From contig JALGSU010000038.1 of the NCBI GenBank assembly GCA_029821735.1, positions 124,001 through 188,000 of the forward strand: a stretch of 64,000 nucleotides of DNA. The letters are read 5' to 3'. The position numbers were made by a program, and so were the translations under genes. Below are positions 41,193 to 50,028 of the stretch, piece by piece (within the stretch, counting starts at the first letter, position 1; the number at the start of each line of letters is the position of its first letter). Under the pieces are notes generated by a model, which saw nothing but the letters and a program-made list of their open reading frames with translations, ran no database searches and had not been told where the DNA came from. This stretch comes from Candidatus Zipacnadia bacterium. Lineage in GTDB: Bacteria > Armatimonadota > Zipacnadia > Zipacnadales > UBA5352.

Positions 41193-44120
41193 ATGAGAAC
41201 CAGCATCACCGCCGCGCTCATCTTCGCCCTGATCTCGGGGGCCTGCTACGCGCAGGACCGCGATTCAGACGGTCTACCGGACGCCATCGAGTATCAGCTT
41301 GGCTCCGATGTAGGCGTCGTGGAGCAGTTCGAACTGATCTACCACGACGGCGTCATCGGTGAGGATGACCAGACTGTCGCCGCCAAACACAAGGACGGTC
41401 AGGACGTGGTCGACATCTTCGCCGCCAGCGTCGGCGCTGATCGCTGGCTCTTCAAGGTCACCTTTGCCCAGGACTACGTCGGCGAGGGCCATGTCTTCGT
41501 CTTCTATCTGGACGTCGATTGCGACGAGGCGACCGGTCGCCAGGACGCCAACGTCGGCACTGACCTGATGTATTCGCAGAACAGCGGCGGCTTCGGCGTC
41601 TCCGAGAAGACTCCCGGTCTGCGCGCTGGCCCGGCCCGAATGGCCGCCGTCGGCAATGCCATCTACATCTGCGATGACCTCGCCCTCGGCGAGGGCATGC
41701 TGCCCGGGCAGGTGAAGTTCAGGATACTTTCGCACGTCGCACCCCCGGCCTCTGCCGACAGCGACAGCTCCGACTGGGTCATAGCCGACCTGCCCGCCGT
41801 GAGCGGAGACAGGAAGCCGCGCATCGGTGCGCCCGTTCCGCCTGCCCCGCTCGCCGAGCTGACCGCCGACCGGCCCGACGCCGACAGCGATGGCATCCCT
41901 GATGACGTGGAACTGGTCCTTGGCATGGACCCCGAGACCGCCGATCCGCTGCACCTCGTCCATGACGATCTGTCCGCGACCGAGGGCGATCAGATGTCCG
42001 CTGCGTGGAAACTCGCGCCCGACGTCACCCGGGTCTACTTCGGCAACGTGGCCCAGGACCGCTGGGTCTTCCGCGTCGATTTCGCCGACGCTCTGAATAT
42101 CCTCGGTAACCGGGTGATGCTCTACTTCGACGCGGACAACGACGTCAACACCGGCCGCCGCGAGGGCGCCCCCGGCACGGACGTCCGTTTCATCTGCAGT
42201 GAGGGTAGCTTCAACGCCGTGATCCGCAACGCCTCAGTCCTCGGCCGCGACCGCGACCTGCGCGGCTTCGTCGACGAGCAGAGCGTCTACTTCTCGATGG
42301 ACCTGTCCCTCAACCACAACGAGGAAGGCAACGCAGAATGTCGCGGCTACATCCTCTGCCAGCGCAGCGCCCCTGACCAGCCGGGAGATGGCGACGCCAC
42401 GATCTGGTTCCCGCTGGTGGGCGGCGGCGAACGCGACCTGCCCAAGTCGCGCGTCGGCGTCTTCAGCCAGTTCCTCTCCGAGGGCGTGGTGGCGCAGAAG
42501 CCCTGGCTGGGTTGGCGTGAGCAGATTGGCGCGATGGGCGCGTCGCACTTGGACATGATAGCCGCACCGATCAGTGGCATGAAGCACTTCAACGGGGCGG
42601 TCGAGCCATTCGAGGATGGTGCAACCGTCACGCTCACCTCCCCGATCGATGGCGATCAGCATGTCAACGTGCTGATCCAGGACAGCGCCATCGGGCGCGA
42701 GGAAGTCGCCGTTAGCGTCGCCGGCACCCAAGTCGCCCGCCTCGTCGCCGCGCAGGACACCGGCGACCTGTATCTCTTCACCACCAAGTCGCCGCTGACC
42801 ATGAAGAAGGGTGACGTCATCGAGCTTGTGGCGAAAGAACCCGCGCAGGACTTCCGTATCTGCGAGGTCTTCCTGACTCCCTCGGTGCTCGAGCCGCCGC
42901 CGATTGAGATTCGCAACCTGTCCACCTGGGTCCGACCGGGCTGCCTGCCCGGCGCATCGACCGGTGAGACCGTTGACGTTGACGTCTGCTTCCTGACGCT
43001 GCGCGCCGTCGACGGCGTCGTTCGATGGGGCAGAGGCGACGCGCTGGATCAGCAGGCGGCGGAGGAGAAGCCAACCCACAATCACCGCGTCCGCCTCACC
43101 GGCCTGACGCGCGGCGAGAGCTACTCCCTGCAAGTCCTCTGCCGCGAAGGCTCCGAGGAAGCCACCTCGGAGGTGCTGCGCTTCGTCGCCGATGAGGTGC
43201 GCCCTGCCGCCTGCAGTGTGCAGCGCAAGCAGGTCGCGCTGAGCGTCTCCGATCTGCTGGAGGGCGGGCGGCCCGCGTGGCCGGTCAGCGGCGGAATCCC
43301 GATCGCCCAGGGAGAGCTGGCGTCCGCAGACAAGTGCCGGCTGCTCGGCGCGGGTGGGCGCGTGGTGGATGCGCAGTTCGACCAACTCGCCCCGTGGCCC
43401 GATGGCAGCGTCAAGTGGCTCCTCGTAAGTCTGGTGCATGAGGGCGCTTCGCCCGACTACATGCTCGAGTATGGCGAGGCCGTCGCTACGCCCGCGGTGA
43501 CAGGTGGCATCGCCGTCGAGCAGACTGACGCTGGCATGGTCGTCACCACCGACGTCCTGCGCGCCGAACTCTCCCGCGAGCGCTTCGCCCCGCCGGGCAC
43601 CGTCACTATCGACGGCCAGACCGTCGTTACTGGCGACGAGGGCTTCGTGCTCGTCGACGACGAGGGTAATCGCTACGCCTCCGCTGACGCCCCCCCGACC
43701 CGCTTCGAGATCGAGGAGGCCGGGCCTGTGCGCACAGTCGTCCGCGTCGAGGGCCCGATCACCGGCGACGCACAGCAGGGCCTGCGTTATCGCTGTCGCA
43801 TGTATTTCTACCGCGGCTTCGCGGGCATTCCGACCCAGATCTCGCTGCTCGTGCAGGAGGGCAAGTCCGGCTTCCCGCCCACCCTCAGCAGGATCAAGAG
43901 CCTCACCTGGCCGATGGTCGGGGCAGCCGACGCGGGCGCTTCACGATGGGTCCAGGATGATGTATCCGAAGGGTTTCTCGCAGGATGGCTCAACCATCAC
44001 CGCCGAGATATTCCCCGAGTTGCGTGCAGACCAGTACGCGGAATACACCGACCCGAAGCTGCTCACCATGAACTACTACTGGCATCGCTACGGCAACTAT
44101 CTGCTCCCCGCCGGTACTGA
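41193..44120 (+). CDS. Large secreted RGL/heparinase-like protein, N-terminal piece
   Basis: ATG 41193 after AAGGAGG, with a signal peptide (RTSITAALIFALISGACYA). Calcium-type TSP3-like repeats are present: DRDSDGLPDAIEYQLGSD (~23-40) and DADSDGIPDDVELVLGMDP (~230-250). Each is followed by a domain of ~170 residues with VFVFYLDVDCDEATGRQDAN or VMLYFDADNDVNTGRREGAP, a tandem duplication. Beta-sandwich domains and GAASP-type sugar lyase N-terminal sequence follow (VRTVVRVEGPI, then YRCRMYFYRGFAGIPTQISL). The frame is lost after ASRWVQDD near 43955. The repaired protein would be about 1,675 residues or more. Confidence 0.65.
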   Translation: MRTSITAALIFALISGACYAQDRDSDGLPDAIEYQLGSDVGVVEQFELIYHDGVIGEDDQTVAAKHKDGQDVVDIFAASVGADRWLFKVTFAQDYVGEGHVFVFYLDVDCDEATGRQDANVGTDLMYSQNSGGFGVSEKTPGLRAGPARMAAVGNAIYICDDLALGEGMLPGQVKFRILSHVAPPASADSDSSDWVIADLPAVSGDRKPRIGAPVPPAPLAELTADRPDADSDGIPDDVELVLGMDPETADPLHLVHDDLSATEGDQMSAAWKLAPDVTRVYFGNVAQDRWVFRVDFADALNILGNRVMLYFDADNDVNTGRREGAPGTDVRFICSEGSFNAVIRNASVLGRDRDLRGFVDEQSVYFSMDLSLNHNEEGNAECRGYILCQRSAPDQPGDGDATIWFPLVGGGERDLPKSRVGVFSQFLSEGVVAQKPWLGWREQIGAMGASHLDMIAAPISGMKHFNGAVEPFEDGATVTLTSPIDGDQHVNVLIQDSAIGREEVAVSVAGTQVARLVAAQDTGDLYLFTTKSPLTMKKGDVIELVAKEPAQDFRICEVFLTPSVLEPPPIEIRNLSTWVRPGCLPGASTGETVDVDVCFLTLRAVDGVVRWGRGDALDQQAAEEKPTHNHRVRLTGLTRGESYSLQVLCREGSEEATSEVLRFVADEVRPAACSVQRKQVALSVSDLLEGGRPAWPVSGGIPIAQGELASADKCRLLGAGGRVVDAQFDQLAPWPDGSVKWLLVSLVHEGASPDYMLEYGEAVATPAVTGGIAVEQTDAGMVVTTDVLRAELSRERFAPPGTVTIDGQTVVTGDEGFVLVDDEGNRYASADAPPTRFEIEEAGPVRTVVRVEGPITGDAQQGLRYRCRMYFYRGFAGIPTQISLLVQEGKSGFPPTLSRIKSLTWPMVGAADAGASRWVQDDVSEGFLAGWLNHHRRDIPRVACRPVRGIHRPEAAHHELLLASLRQLSAPRRY

Positions 44121-46221
44121 GCCGACCACCGATGTGCTGCTGCACTTCGGCGGCGGCGACGTCGCCTCCGCGTGGCAGGAGCAGGTGCTGCTGACCTGTT
44201 CCGCCGAGCAGTACTGCGCGTCCGGCGCCCTCGGCAGACTCGAGCCCGCTCGCGAAGATCGCTTCCCGTATTTCAACGGGCTGGTCCGCGATGGCCTCGA
44301 CAGGCTCGAGGCCGCCCGTCAAAGCAAGCGCGAGTACAGTTGGATCAACTATGGCGACACCTACGGCGAGCGCGCCGTCAACTGGACCGACCAGGAGTAC
44401 GATCTGCAGTGGGGCCTGCTGATGAACTTCAGCCGCACCGGCGATATGGCGTTCTTCGACCGGGGCGTTGAGGCAGCCAGTCACACCGTCCAGATCGACA
44501 TGATCAACTGGTCCGATGACCCCAGCATTCTCGGCATCATGAAGGAGCACTCCCCCTGGCACGTCGGCGGCTTCGGCACACCGCGGCCCGAGAACACCAC
44601 CTACTGGTTCGAGAACGGGATATGGAATACTGGGCACGTCTGGACGCAGGGCACCTACCTGGCCTACTGCCTGACCGGCGACCGCCGCTACTTCCAGAGC
44701 ATCGAGCTTCTCAGCGAGTTCCTGGCACGGTCACGCACCAGCTTCATCGAGTCGTGGGTGCATCGCAACTACGGGTGGCTGACCATCGCCACCTTGGGCG
44801 CGTATCACACCACTGCCGATCCCTACTACCTCAACGCCGCGCGCTTCTTCATGCAAAACGTGGTCGATCGACAGGACCCGGGCACTGGCGGCCTGATCCA
44901 TCCCATCGGCGAGTGCGAGCACACGCCGCGCCACATGGGCGGCAAGAGCTTCATGACCGGCGTAGTCATGGCCGGCCTCACCATGCTCGATGAGATCGAG
45001 CCCCGAGACGATCTCAAGCGCTCGCTGACCCTCGCATCTGACTGGCTATGGGCGCGGATGTGGAATGCCGAGAAGATGGGCTTCCGCTACGCGCAGTGTC
45101 CGCAATTCGACGGCGGCGCTGGTGTGGGCGCAGGGGTCTGCATGGGTCTCGCGCACGCCTACGACATCGCCGGCAAGCCCGAGTATCGCGACATGCTCGT
45201 GCAATCGATGGGCCGGATGGTCCGCGAGGGTGGCCCGTCGGGGTCCGGCAAGGGCTACGCGGTGCAGATCCGCAACACCCCGTACGCGATCGGCGCGATG
45301 GACCGCTGGGGCATGACCGAGGTCCCGCCGCCTCCCGCGCGCACCCCCACCGTGCAGCTTCCCGCGAAGCTCTACATGGTGCCCGGGCAGGTCGCCCAAC
45401 TCGGCGTTGTGGTCCACTACGCTTCGGCCGCGCCACTGGATGCGACCGCCGAGATCGTCCGTCTGCCGGCTGGCCTCAAAGCCGAGACCGCGACGGTAGC
45501 CTGGCAGATGCAGCGTGGCGCCACGCAGGCCCCCGTCTTTCGCATTACCGGCCAGGCCCCCGACGGTGCCGAGGTCGTCGTGCGCTGGCAGGCTGGCGAG
45601 TGGCAGGGCGATTTGACCGCCGCCGTGCACACGCGCAAAGCGATGGAGGTCGGCGTCGGCGTCGGCTACGTCGGCGATGACCAGGACCCCGTCGGCCTCG
45701 CGCTGCGCACCTTGGGCCTCCGTCTCGAGCCCCTCGCTGACCTGAGCCCGACCACGCTGGCGAAATACCGAGCGCTGATCATTGGTCGCGAGGCGCACGA
45801 GAAGAACTTCCTGAGTATCCGCGACAACAACGCGAACCTGCTCGACTTCATCCACGCTGGCGGTACCGTGGTCATGATGCAAATTCAGAACTCCAGCTAC
45901 CAGGCCGCCTGGCTGCCCGCGCCCCTCGCGTTCAGCAACGACTCCGGCTCCCTGGGCGAGATCGTCGCTACAGACCATCCGCTCTTCACCACGCCCAACC
46001 GCATCGAGTCTGCAACCGGCATCGTGTCGTATGACACCATCGTCGAGGCGGGCGACGCGTGGATCGTGGAGATGAGCGATGGCGAGGGCACGGTGCTCGT
46101 GGTGCAGCCCTCGCCCGAACGGTATGTCGTCGGCGAGGCGCAGGCCCAGGCTCCGCTGACCGTCGAGGTCTGCGCCCAAATCATGGAGAACATCGTGGCC
46201 TATCTCGGCTCCGCCAGGTAG
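43957..46221 (+). CDS. Large secreted RGL/heparinase-like protein, C-terminal piece
   Basis: Continues one frame over from YPKGFSQDGSTITAEIFPE. An alpha-barrel region follows, with YSWINYGDTYGERAVNWTDQEYDLQWGLL, WVHRNYGWLTIATLGAYHTT and MTGVVMAGLTMLDEI (shortened), as in exo-type rhamnogalacturonan/alginate lyase-like proteins. The C-terminal section has LRLEPLADLSPTTLAKYRALIIG, a GATase-like Rossmann domain. The section usually placed between WV...D and the YPKG motif looks missing, suggesting loss of tens of bases; the offset needs 2 modulo 3. No start of its own. Confidence 0.65.
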   Translation: MMYPKGFSQDGSTITAEIFPELRADQYAEYTDPKLLTMNYYWHRYGNYLLPAGTEPTTDVLLHFGGGDVASAWQEQVLLTCSAEQYCASGALGRLEPAREDRFPYFNGLVRDGLDRLEAARQSKREYSWINYGDTYGERAVNWTDQEYDLQWGLLMNFSRTGDMAFFDRGVEAASHTVQIDMINWSDDPSILGIMKEHSPWHVGGFGTPRPENTTYWFENGIWNTGHVWTQGTYLAYCLTGDRRYFQSIELLSEFLARSRTSFIESWVHRNYGWLTIATLGAYHTTADPYYLNAARFFMQNVVDRQDPGTGGLIHPIGECEHTPRHMGGKSFMTGVVMAGLTMLDEIEPRDDLKRSLTLASDWLWARMWNAEKMGFRYAQCPQFDGGAGVGAGVCMGLAHAYDIAGKPEYRDMLVQSMGRMVREGGPSGSGKGYAVQIRNTPYAIGAMDRWGMTEVPPPPARTPTVQLPAKLYMVPGQVAQLGVVVHYASAAPLDATAEIVRLPAGLKAETATVAWQMQRGATQAPVFRITGQAPDGAEVVVRWQAGEWQGDLTAAVHTRKAMEVGVGVGYVGDDQDPVGLALRTLGLRLEPLADLSPTTLAKYRALIIGREAHEKNFLSIRDNNANLLDFIHAGGTVVMMQIQNSSYQAAWLPAPLAFSNDSGSLGEIVATDHPLFTTPNRIESATGIVSYDTIVEAGDAWIVEMSDGEGTVLVVQPSPERYVVGEAQAQAPLTVEVCAQIMENIVAYLGSAR

Positions 46222-46246
46222 AGCCATCATTCGCAGGAGGCACGCA

Positions 46247-48061
46247 ATGATCTCGATTATCGGCCAGTACTTCCTCAACCACCGCCTCGACCTCGACGAG
46301 ATCGAGTGGCAGGTCGAGGAGTTCGCCCGCGCGGGCTATCAGGGCATATACCCCCACGCCCGCCAGGGCCTGCTCACCCCCTACATGTCCGACGATTGGT
46401 GGCGGGCCATCGACAAGATCGCCGAGGTGTGCGAGCGCACCGGCATGCAGATGTGGATATGGGACGAGGACTACTTCCCAAGCGGCCAGGCCGGCGGGCG
46501 CGTAGTCTGGGAGACCCCCGGTCTCCTGGCCAGGCAGCTTGTCTTCACGGTCGCCGAGGTCGAGGGCGACGGGCCCTTCGAGGTCGACTTCGACCCCGGG
46601 CATCTACTGCGCTGCCACGCCGTCCCGATGACCGGCGAGGGCGAATATGGCGAGCCCGTTGACGTGACCGAGTACTGTGGCACGCGCCGCCAGACCTGGA
46701 AGAAGAGCTGGGTCAAGCATGGTGCCTACTCGCCCATGATCAACGTGGTCAGCAGCCCGCACCGCCGCACCACGATGACTGACAACCGTTACGCCCTGAG
46801 CTGGCGACCCGACCAGCCGGGCCGTTACGCTATCGTCGCGGGCCTCGCCCAGCCGGTGACAAGCCAGCCCCAGCCAGACCTGCTGATCCCCGACGGGGTT
46901 CGCCGGTTCCTCGAGCTGAGCCACCAGCAATACCACGATCGCTACCCGGACAAGTTTGGCGCGCTCATCGGCGGCGCGTTCACCGATGAGCCCAACCCCG
47001 GCGGCGGGCTCTACCCGTGGACCGCGAGCTTCGGTGAGCAGTTCGCCGCCGACCACGGCTACGATCTGCTCGAGCGACTCGCGCACATGGCGCTCGACAT
47101 CAGCGACGCCAGCCCCGCCGTCCGTCATCACTACCGCCTCACGCAGGGCCGCCTCCAGCGCGAGAACTACGTCGAGCAGATCGCCGACTGGTGCGACGCC
47201 CACGGCATCCAGATGATCGGCCACCTGACCCGCCAGGAGTGGCTGTCGCTGGTCGCCGTCTACTGGCCCAACGAGATCCGCTGCTACCAGAAGATGCACA
47301 TCCCCGGCGCCGATCCGCTCGGCGCGGCGTCCTCATGGCCCGACGCGGCCTCATACCACACCGGCCTCAAGGTCGTCTCATCGGCCGGCCATCTCTTCTC
47401 GCGCGCGCAGGTCACCTCCGACTGCCTGGCGGTGCTGGGTGACGACGCGCCCTTGCGTGACATCAAGCACATCCTCGACTACCAGATGGTCATGGGGATC
47501 AACCACTTCACGGTGCATGGCCTGAACTACTCGCTTGACGGGCCGCGCAAGGACGAGACGCCGCCCTCGCTCTTCTACCAGCACTCCGAGTGGAAGCACA
47601 TGGACCAGGTGATGGCGCACACGCGCGAGATGTGCGAGGCCCTCACCGGCGGCGAGCACCTCTGCGAACTGGCCGTGCTCTACCCCTCCACTATGCTGGG
47701 CATCGCGGCCCGATGGGGCGCGAACTGGCACGATCTGCCCCAGGAACGCCCTGTGCACGAGGTGGTCGAAGCGCTGGTCAGTCACCAGCGAGACTTCGAT
47801 TTCATCGACGAGATCACGCTGGCCGAGGGCGTCGACGCGCATGGGCACACCACCACGCCCGAGAGCTACCGCACCATCGTCCTGCCGCACCTTGAATACA
47901 TCGACGCCGACGCAGCCGATGCCCTCGTGCGCTTCGCCGCCGCTGGCGGACGCTCACCCACGACCCCGACGCCCCGCAACGCGATTGGGCCGGCGACGGT
48001 ATCGAGTTCATCGAGACCCTCAGTGCCGATGCCATCGCATCCCTTCCCGGTGTCGAGGTAA
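46247..48061 (+). CDS. GH106-like glycoside hydrolase, N-terminal piece
   Basis: ATG 46247 follows AGGAGG. Family-typical start: EIEWQVEEFARAGYQGIYPHARQG, then WWRAIDKIAEVCERTGMQMWIWDEDYFPSGQAGG, both matching the N-terminal barrel of GH106-type alpha-L-rhamnosidase-like proteins. Middle motifs GHLTRQEWLSLV and INHFTVHGLNYSLDG also fit. No signal peptide. The frame breaks after LVRFAAAGG near 47950; adding one C to make CGCCTC gives RLTHDPDAPQRDW and restores the natural sequence. The read-through tail to 48061 is Pro/Arg/Ser-rich and not natural. Confidence 0.7.
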   Translation: MISIIGQYFLNHRLDLDEIEWQVEEFARAGYQGIYPHARQGLLTPYMSDDWWRAIDKIAEVCERTGMQMWIWDEDYFPSGQAGGRVVWETPGLLARQLVFTVAEVEGDGPFEVDFDPGHLLRCHAVPMTGEGEYGEPVDVTEYCGTRRQTWKKSWVKHGAYSPMINVVSSPHRRTTMTDNRYALSWRPDQPGRYAIVAGLAQPVTSQPQPDLLIPDGVRRFLELSHQQYHDRYPDKFGALIGGAFTDEPNPGGGLYPWTASFGEQFAADHGYDLLERLAHMALDISDASPAVRHHYRLTQGRLQRENYVEQIADWCDAHGIQMIGHLTRQEWLSLVAVYWPNEIRCYQKMHIPGADPLGAASSWPDAASYHTGLKVVSSAGHLFSRAQVTSDCLAVLGDDAPLRDIKHILDYQMVMGINHFTVHGLNYSLDGPRKDETPPSLFYQHSEWKHMDQVMAHTREMCEALTGGEHLCELAVLYPSTMLGIAARWGANWHDLPQERPVHEVVEALVSHQRDFDFIDEITLAEGVDAHGHTTTPESYRTIVLPHLEYIDADAADALVRFAAAGGRSPTTPTPRNAIGPATVSSSSRPSVPMPSHPFPVSR

Positions 48062-49104
48062 CTGGCGAGGGCGCGCGCGATGTCTTCGTCCTGCGCCGCC
48101 AGGTGGAGGGTGAGACACGCACCTTCGTCGTCAATCGCCGCGAGGCGACCTTCATCGGCGAGGTGGCCGGCGAACCGGTCCGCATAGCCGAGCGCGGCAG
48201 CGTGTTCGTCACCAGCGCGGCGGACGGTGCAGCGCGTCTCTGCCCTGAGCCGCTGCCCGAGCCAACCGGTGCGGCCCTCGACCTCAGCGGCGACTGGTCG
48301 GTCGAGTTCGAGCCCAATCAGGTGCCCCTCAGTCTGTGGCATGTCACCGCCGCCGAGGGAGAGTTGGGCTCCTTCACCGAGCGCCCGGCGGTCAATCTGA
48401 TGCAACGCTCTGAGGACCCGGCTGGCGAGGGCGACGAGTCGGTCCGCTACGTCTGTCGCTTCATGCTGACCGGCGAGATCCCGGATGCGCGCGTCGTCAT
48501 CGATGATGGAACCATCGGCGGCGACTGGACCATGAAGGTCAACGGGCACACGGTCGCGGGCTGGGAGCGCGCGCTCATCTTCGACTGCCGCGACCAGCAG
48601 GCCGCGATCGGCGAGTTCCTGCGGGGCGGCTCGAACCCGACGCTCAACATCATCACCATCGAGACCTCCGGGCGTGGCCGCGGGCTGAACCCGATGCCCT
48701 ACTTGCTGGGCTCGTGCACCTGCCGCTTCCGCTACGGAGACCTCTCGCGGCCGTTGCTGACCGGTGCCCCAGGGCCCATCGCTCTGCCGAATCTGCAGAC
48801 CTGGGACGCGCTGGGCTGGCCGACCTTCTCTGGGTCGGCAGTCTATCGGCGCACGTTCTCCGTCGACGAGCCCGGCGACTGGCTGCTCGAACTCGGCCGC
48901 GTGGAGGACATCGCGGCAGTCACTGTCGATGGCCAGCAGGTCGCGGTGCTGCCTTGGCCACCGTATGGCTGCGTCCTCGCGCAGTTGTCCGCCGGCGAGC
49001 ATGAACTCGCCATCGAGGTGACCAACCCGCCCGCCAACCGCACCGAGGCCGCCCACTTGCCGGCCGGACTGCTCGGGCCGGTGCGGCTGGCGCCCGTGGG
49101 ATAG
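47953..49104 (+). CDS. GH106-like glycoside hydrolase, C-terminal piece
   Basis: Resumes as LTHDPDAPQRDWAGDGIEFIETL and contains beta-sandwich domains: LDLSGDWSVEFEPN, MKVNGHTVAGWERA and the GH2-type sugar-binding end SAVYRRTFSVDEPGDWLLELG, then VTVDGQQVAVLPWPPY. These are usual at the end of GH106/GH2-like enzymes. The repaired gene spans 46247-49104 and encodes about 952 residues. A strong hairpin follows at 49126. Confidence 0.68.
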   Translation, partial: LTHDPDAPQRDWAGDGIEFIETLSADAIASLPGVEVTGEGARDVFVLRRQVEGETRTFVVNRREATFIGEVAGEPVRIAERGSVFVTSAADGAARLCPEPLPEPTGAALDLSGDWSVEFEPNQVPLSLWHVTAAEGELGSFTERPAVNLMQRSEDPAGEGDESVRYVCRFMLTGEIPDARVVIDDGTIGGDWTMKVNGHTVAGWERALIFDCRDQQAAIGEFLRGGSNPTLNIITIETSGRGRGLNPMPYLLGSCTCRFRYGDLSRPLLTGAPGPIALPNLQTWDALGWPTFSGSAVYRRTFSVDEPGDWLLELGRVEDIAAVTVDGQQVAVLPWPPYGCVLAQLSAGEHELAIEVTNPPANRTEAAHLPAGLLGPVRLAPVG

Positions 49105-49125
49105 GCGGTCCGAGGAAGCAGGCAC

Positions 49126-49158
49126 GCGGCGGCGGGATGGCGAACATCCTGCCGCCGC
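49126..49158 (+). terminator. Rho-independent-type terminator after the GH106-like gene
   Basis: Arms of 14 bases, GCGGCGGCGGGATG and CATCCTGCCGCCGC, with one G-T wobble and a 5-base loop, followed by TTCTCATT. It separates the GH106-like gene from the 49.2 kb gene, which then needs its own promoter or read-through. Confidence 0.7.
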
Positions 49159-49191
49159 TTCTCATTGCTGCACCGCTCGGGAGGCAGTCTG

Positions 49192-50028
49192 ATGAACTGG
49201 GCCTCGCACGCGCTACTGATCAGCTTCTTGCTCGTGACCGTCTCCGTCGGCGCGAATGCCGATGACTGGTGGAACCCCCGCTGGCGCATGCGAACCACCG
49301 TCACGCGCCCGACCCCTTGGCGCGACGCGGCTCCGCGGCCCGTCGAGGTCGCGGTGGACTTCCCGGGAGTGCTCGCCGAAGCGGGCGTGGACGGGAAGTT
49401 CGCCCCCCGCTCAGTGCGAGTCGTCCAGCGCGCCGCCGATGGCGAAGCCCAGCCGATTGACTGCGTGGTCCGTTCGGAGTATGACGCGCGTGCCCGCCGC
49501 GAACAGACATACATCGCCTGGATCGCTGAGCCGCGTGTAGGTGAGATCGGCGCGTATGATATCTACTTCGATACCGTCGGCCGCGATATCAAGCGCGCAC
49601 CAACCAAGGTTCTGCCCCCTGAGAACCTGCTCGCAAACGCCTCGTTTGATGAGGCGACCGACGGCTCGCCTACATCGTGGACCCACAATGACAGAGGCGA
49701 GATCAAGCTCGCGAAGTTCGCCCACACCACGGGCAAGCGTTCGCTCCGCCTCACCATGGGCCCCGACACCCCCGAGGACCGGCGCGGCGAGGTGCTCATT
49801 TCTCAGATGGTCGACGTCGCCGCCTACGCGGGCCAGGAGGTCGTCTTCAAGGCTGACATGCTCCGACTACGCCGTCCAGCCACGCTGGGTGACCGTCGAG
49901 CTCGCCCAGGGCCACTTCGTCCAGATGTCCGAGCGTGGGACTTTCAGCCCAGAGGTCGCGCGGGCCAACGTCGTCTTCCGCGTGCGGCCCTACTGCGGCG
50001 CGGCCGACGATGGCACCCCACCCACTGA
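49192..50028 (+). CDS. Giant secreted LamG/transglutaminase-like protein, N-terminal piece
   Basis: ATG 49192 after GGGAGG; signal peptide NWASHALLISFLLVTVSVGANA. The N-terminal domain (WWNPRWRMRTTVTRP, ...IGAYDIYFDTVG) matches DUF2341-like beta-sandwich modules. A CBM4-like module begins LLANASFDEATDGSPTSW. The frame is lost after VVFKADML near 49864; the natural continuation is DYAVQPRWVTVELAQ one frame over. Two bases lost (CTC CGC GAC) would be the smallest explanation. The repaired protein would be about 1,330 residues. Confidence 0.65.
   Translation: MNWASHALLISFLLVTVSVGANADDWWNPRWRMRTTVTRPTPWRDAAPRPVEVAVDFPGVLAEAGVDGKFAPRSVRVVQRAADGEAQPIDCVVRSEYDARARREQTYIAWIAEPRVGEIGAYDIYFDTVGRDIKRAPTKVLPPENLLANASFDEATDGSPTSWTHNDRGEIKLAKFAHTTGKRSLRLTMGPDTPEDRRGEVLISQMVDVAAYAGQEVVFKADMLRLRRPATLGDRRARPGPLRPDVRAWDFQPRGRAGQRRLPRAALLRRGRRWHPTH

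Noticed and set aside
45046..46278. A 410-residue antisense frame in the 41-46 kb gene
   Set aside because: No start context and no recognisable motif; the sense frame has a lyase-like sequence.
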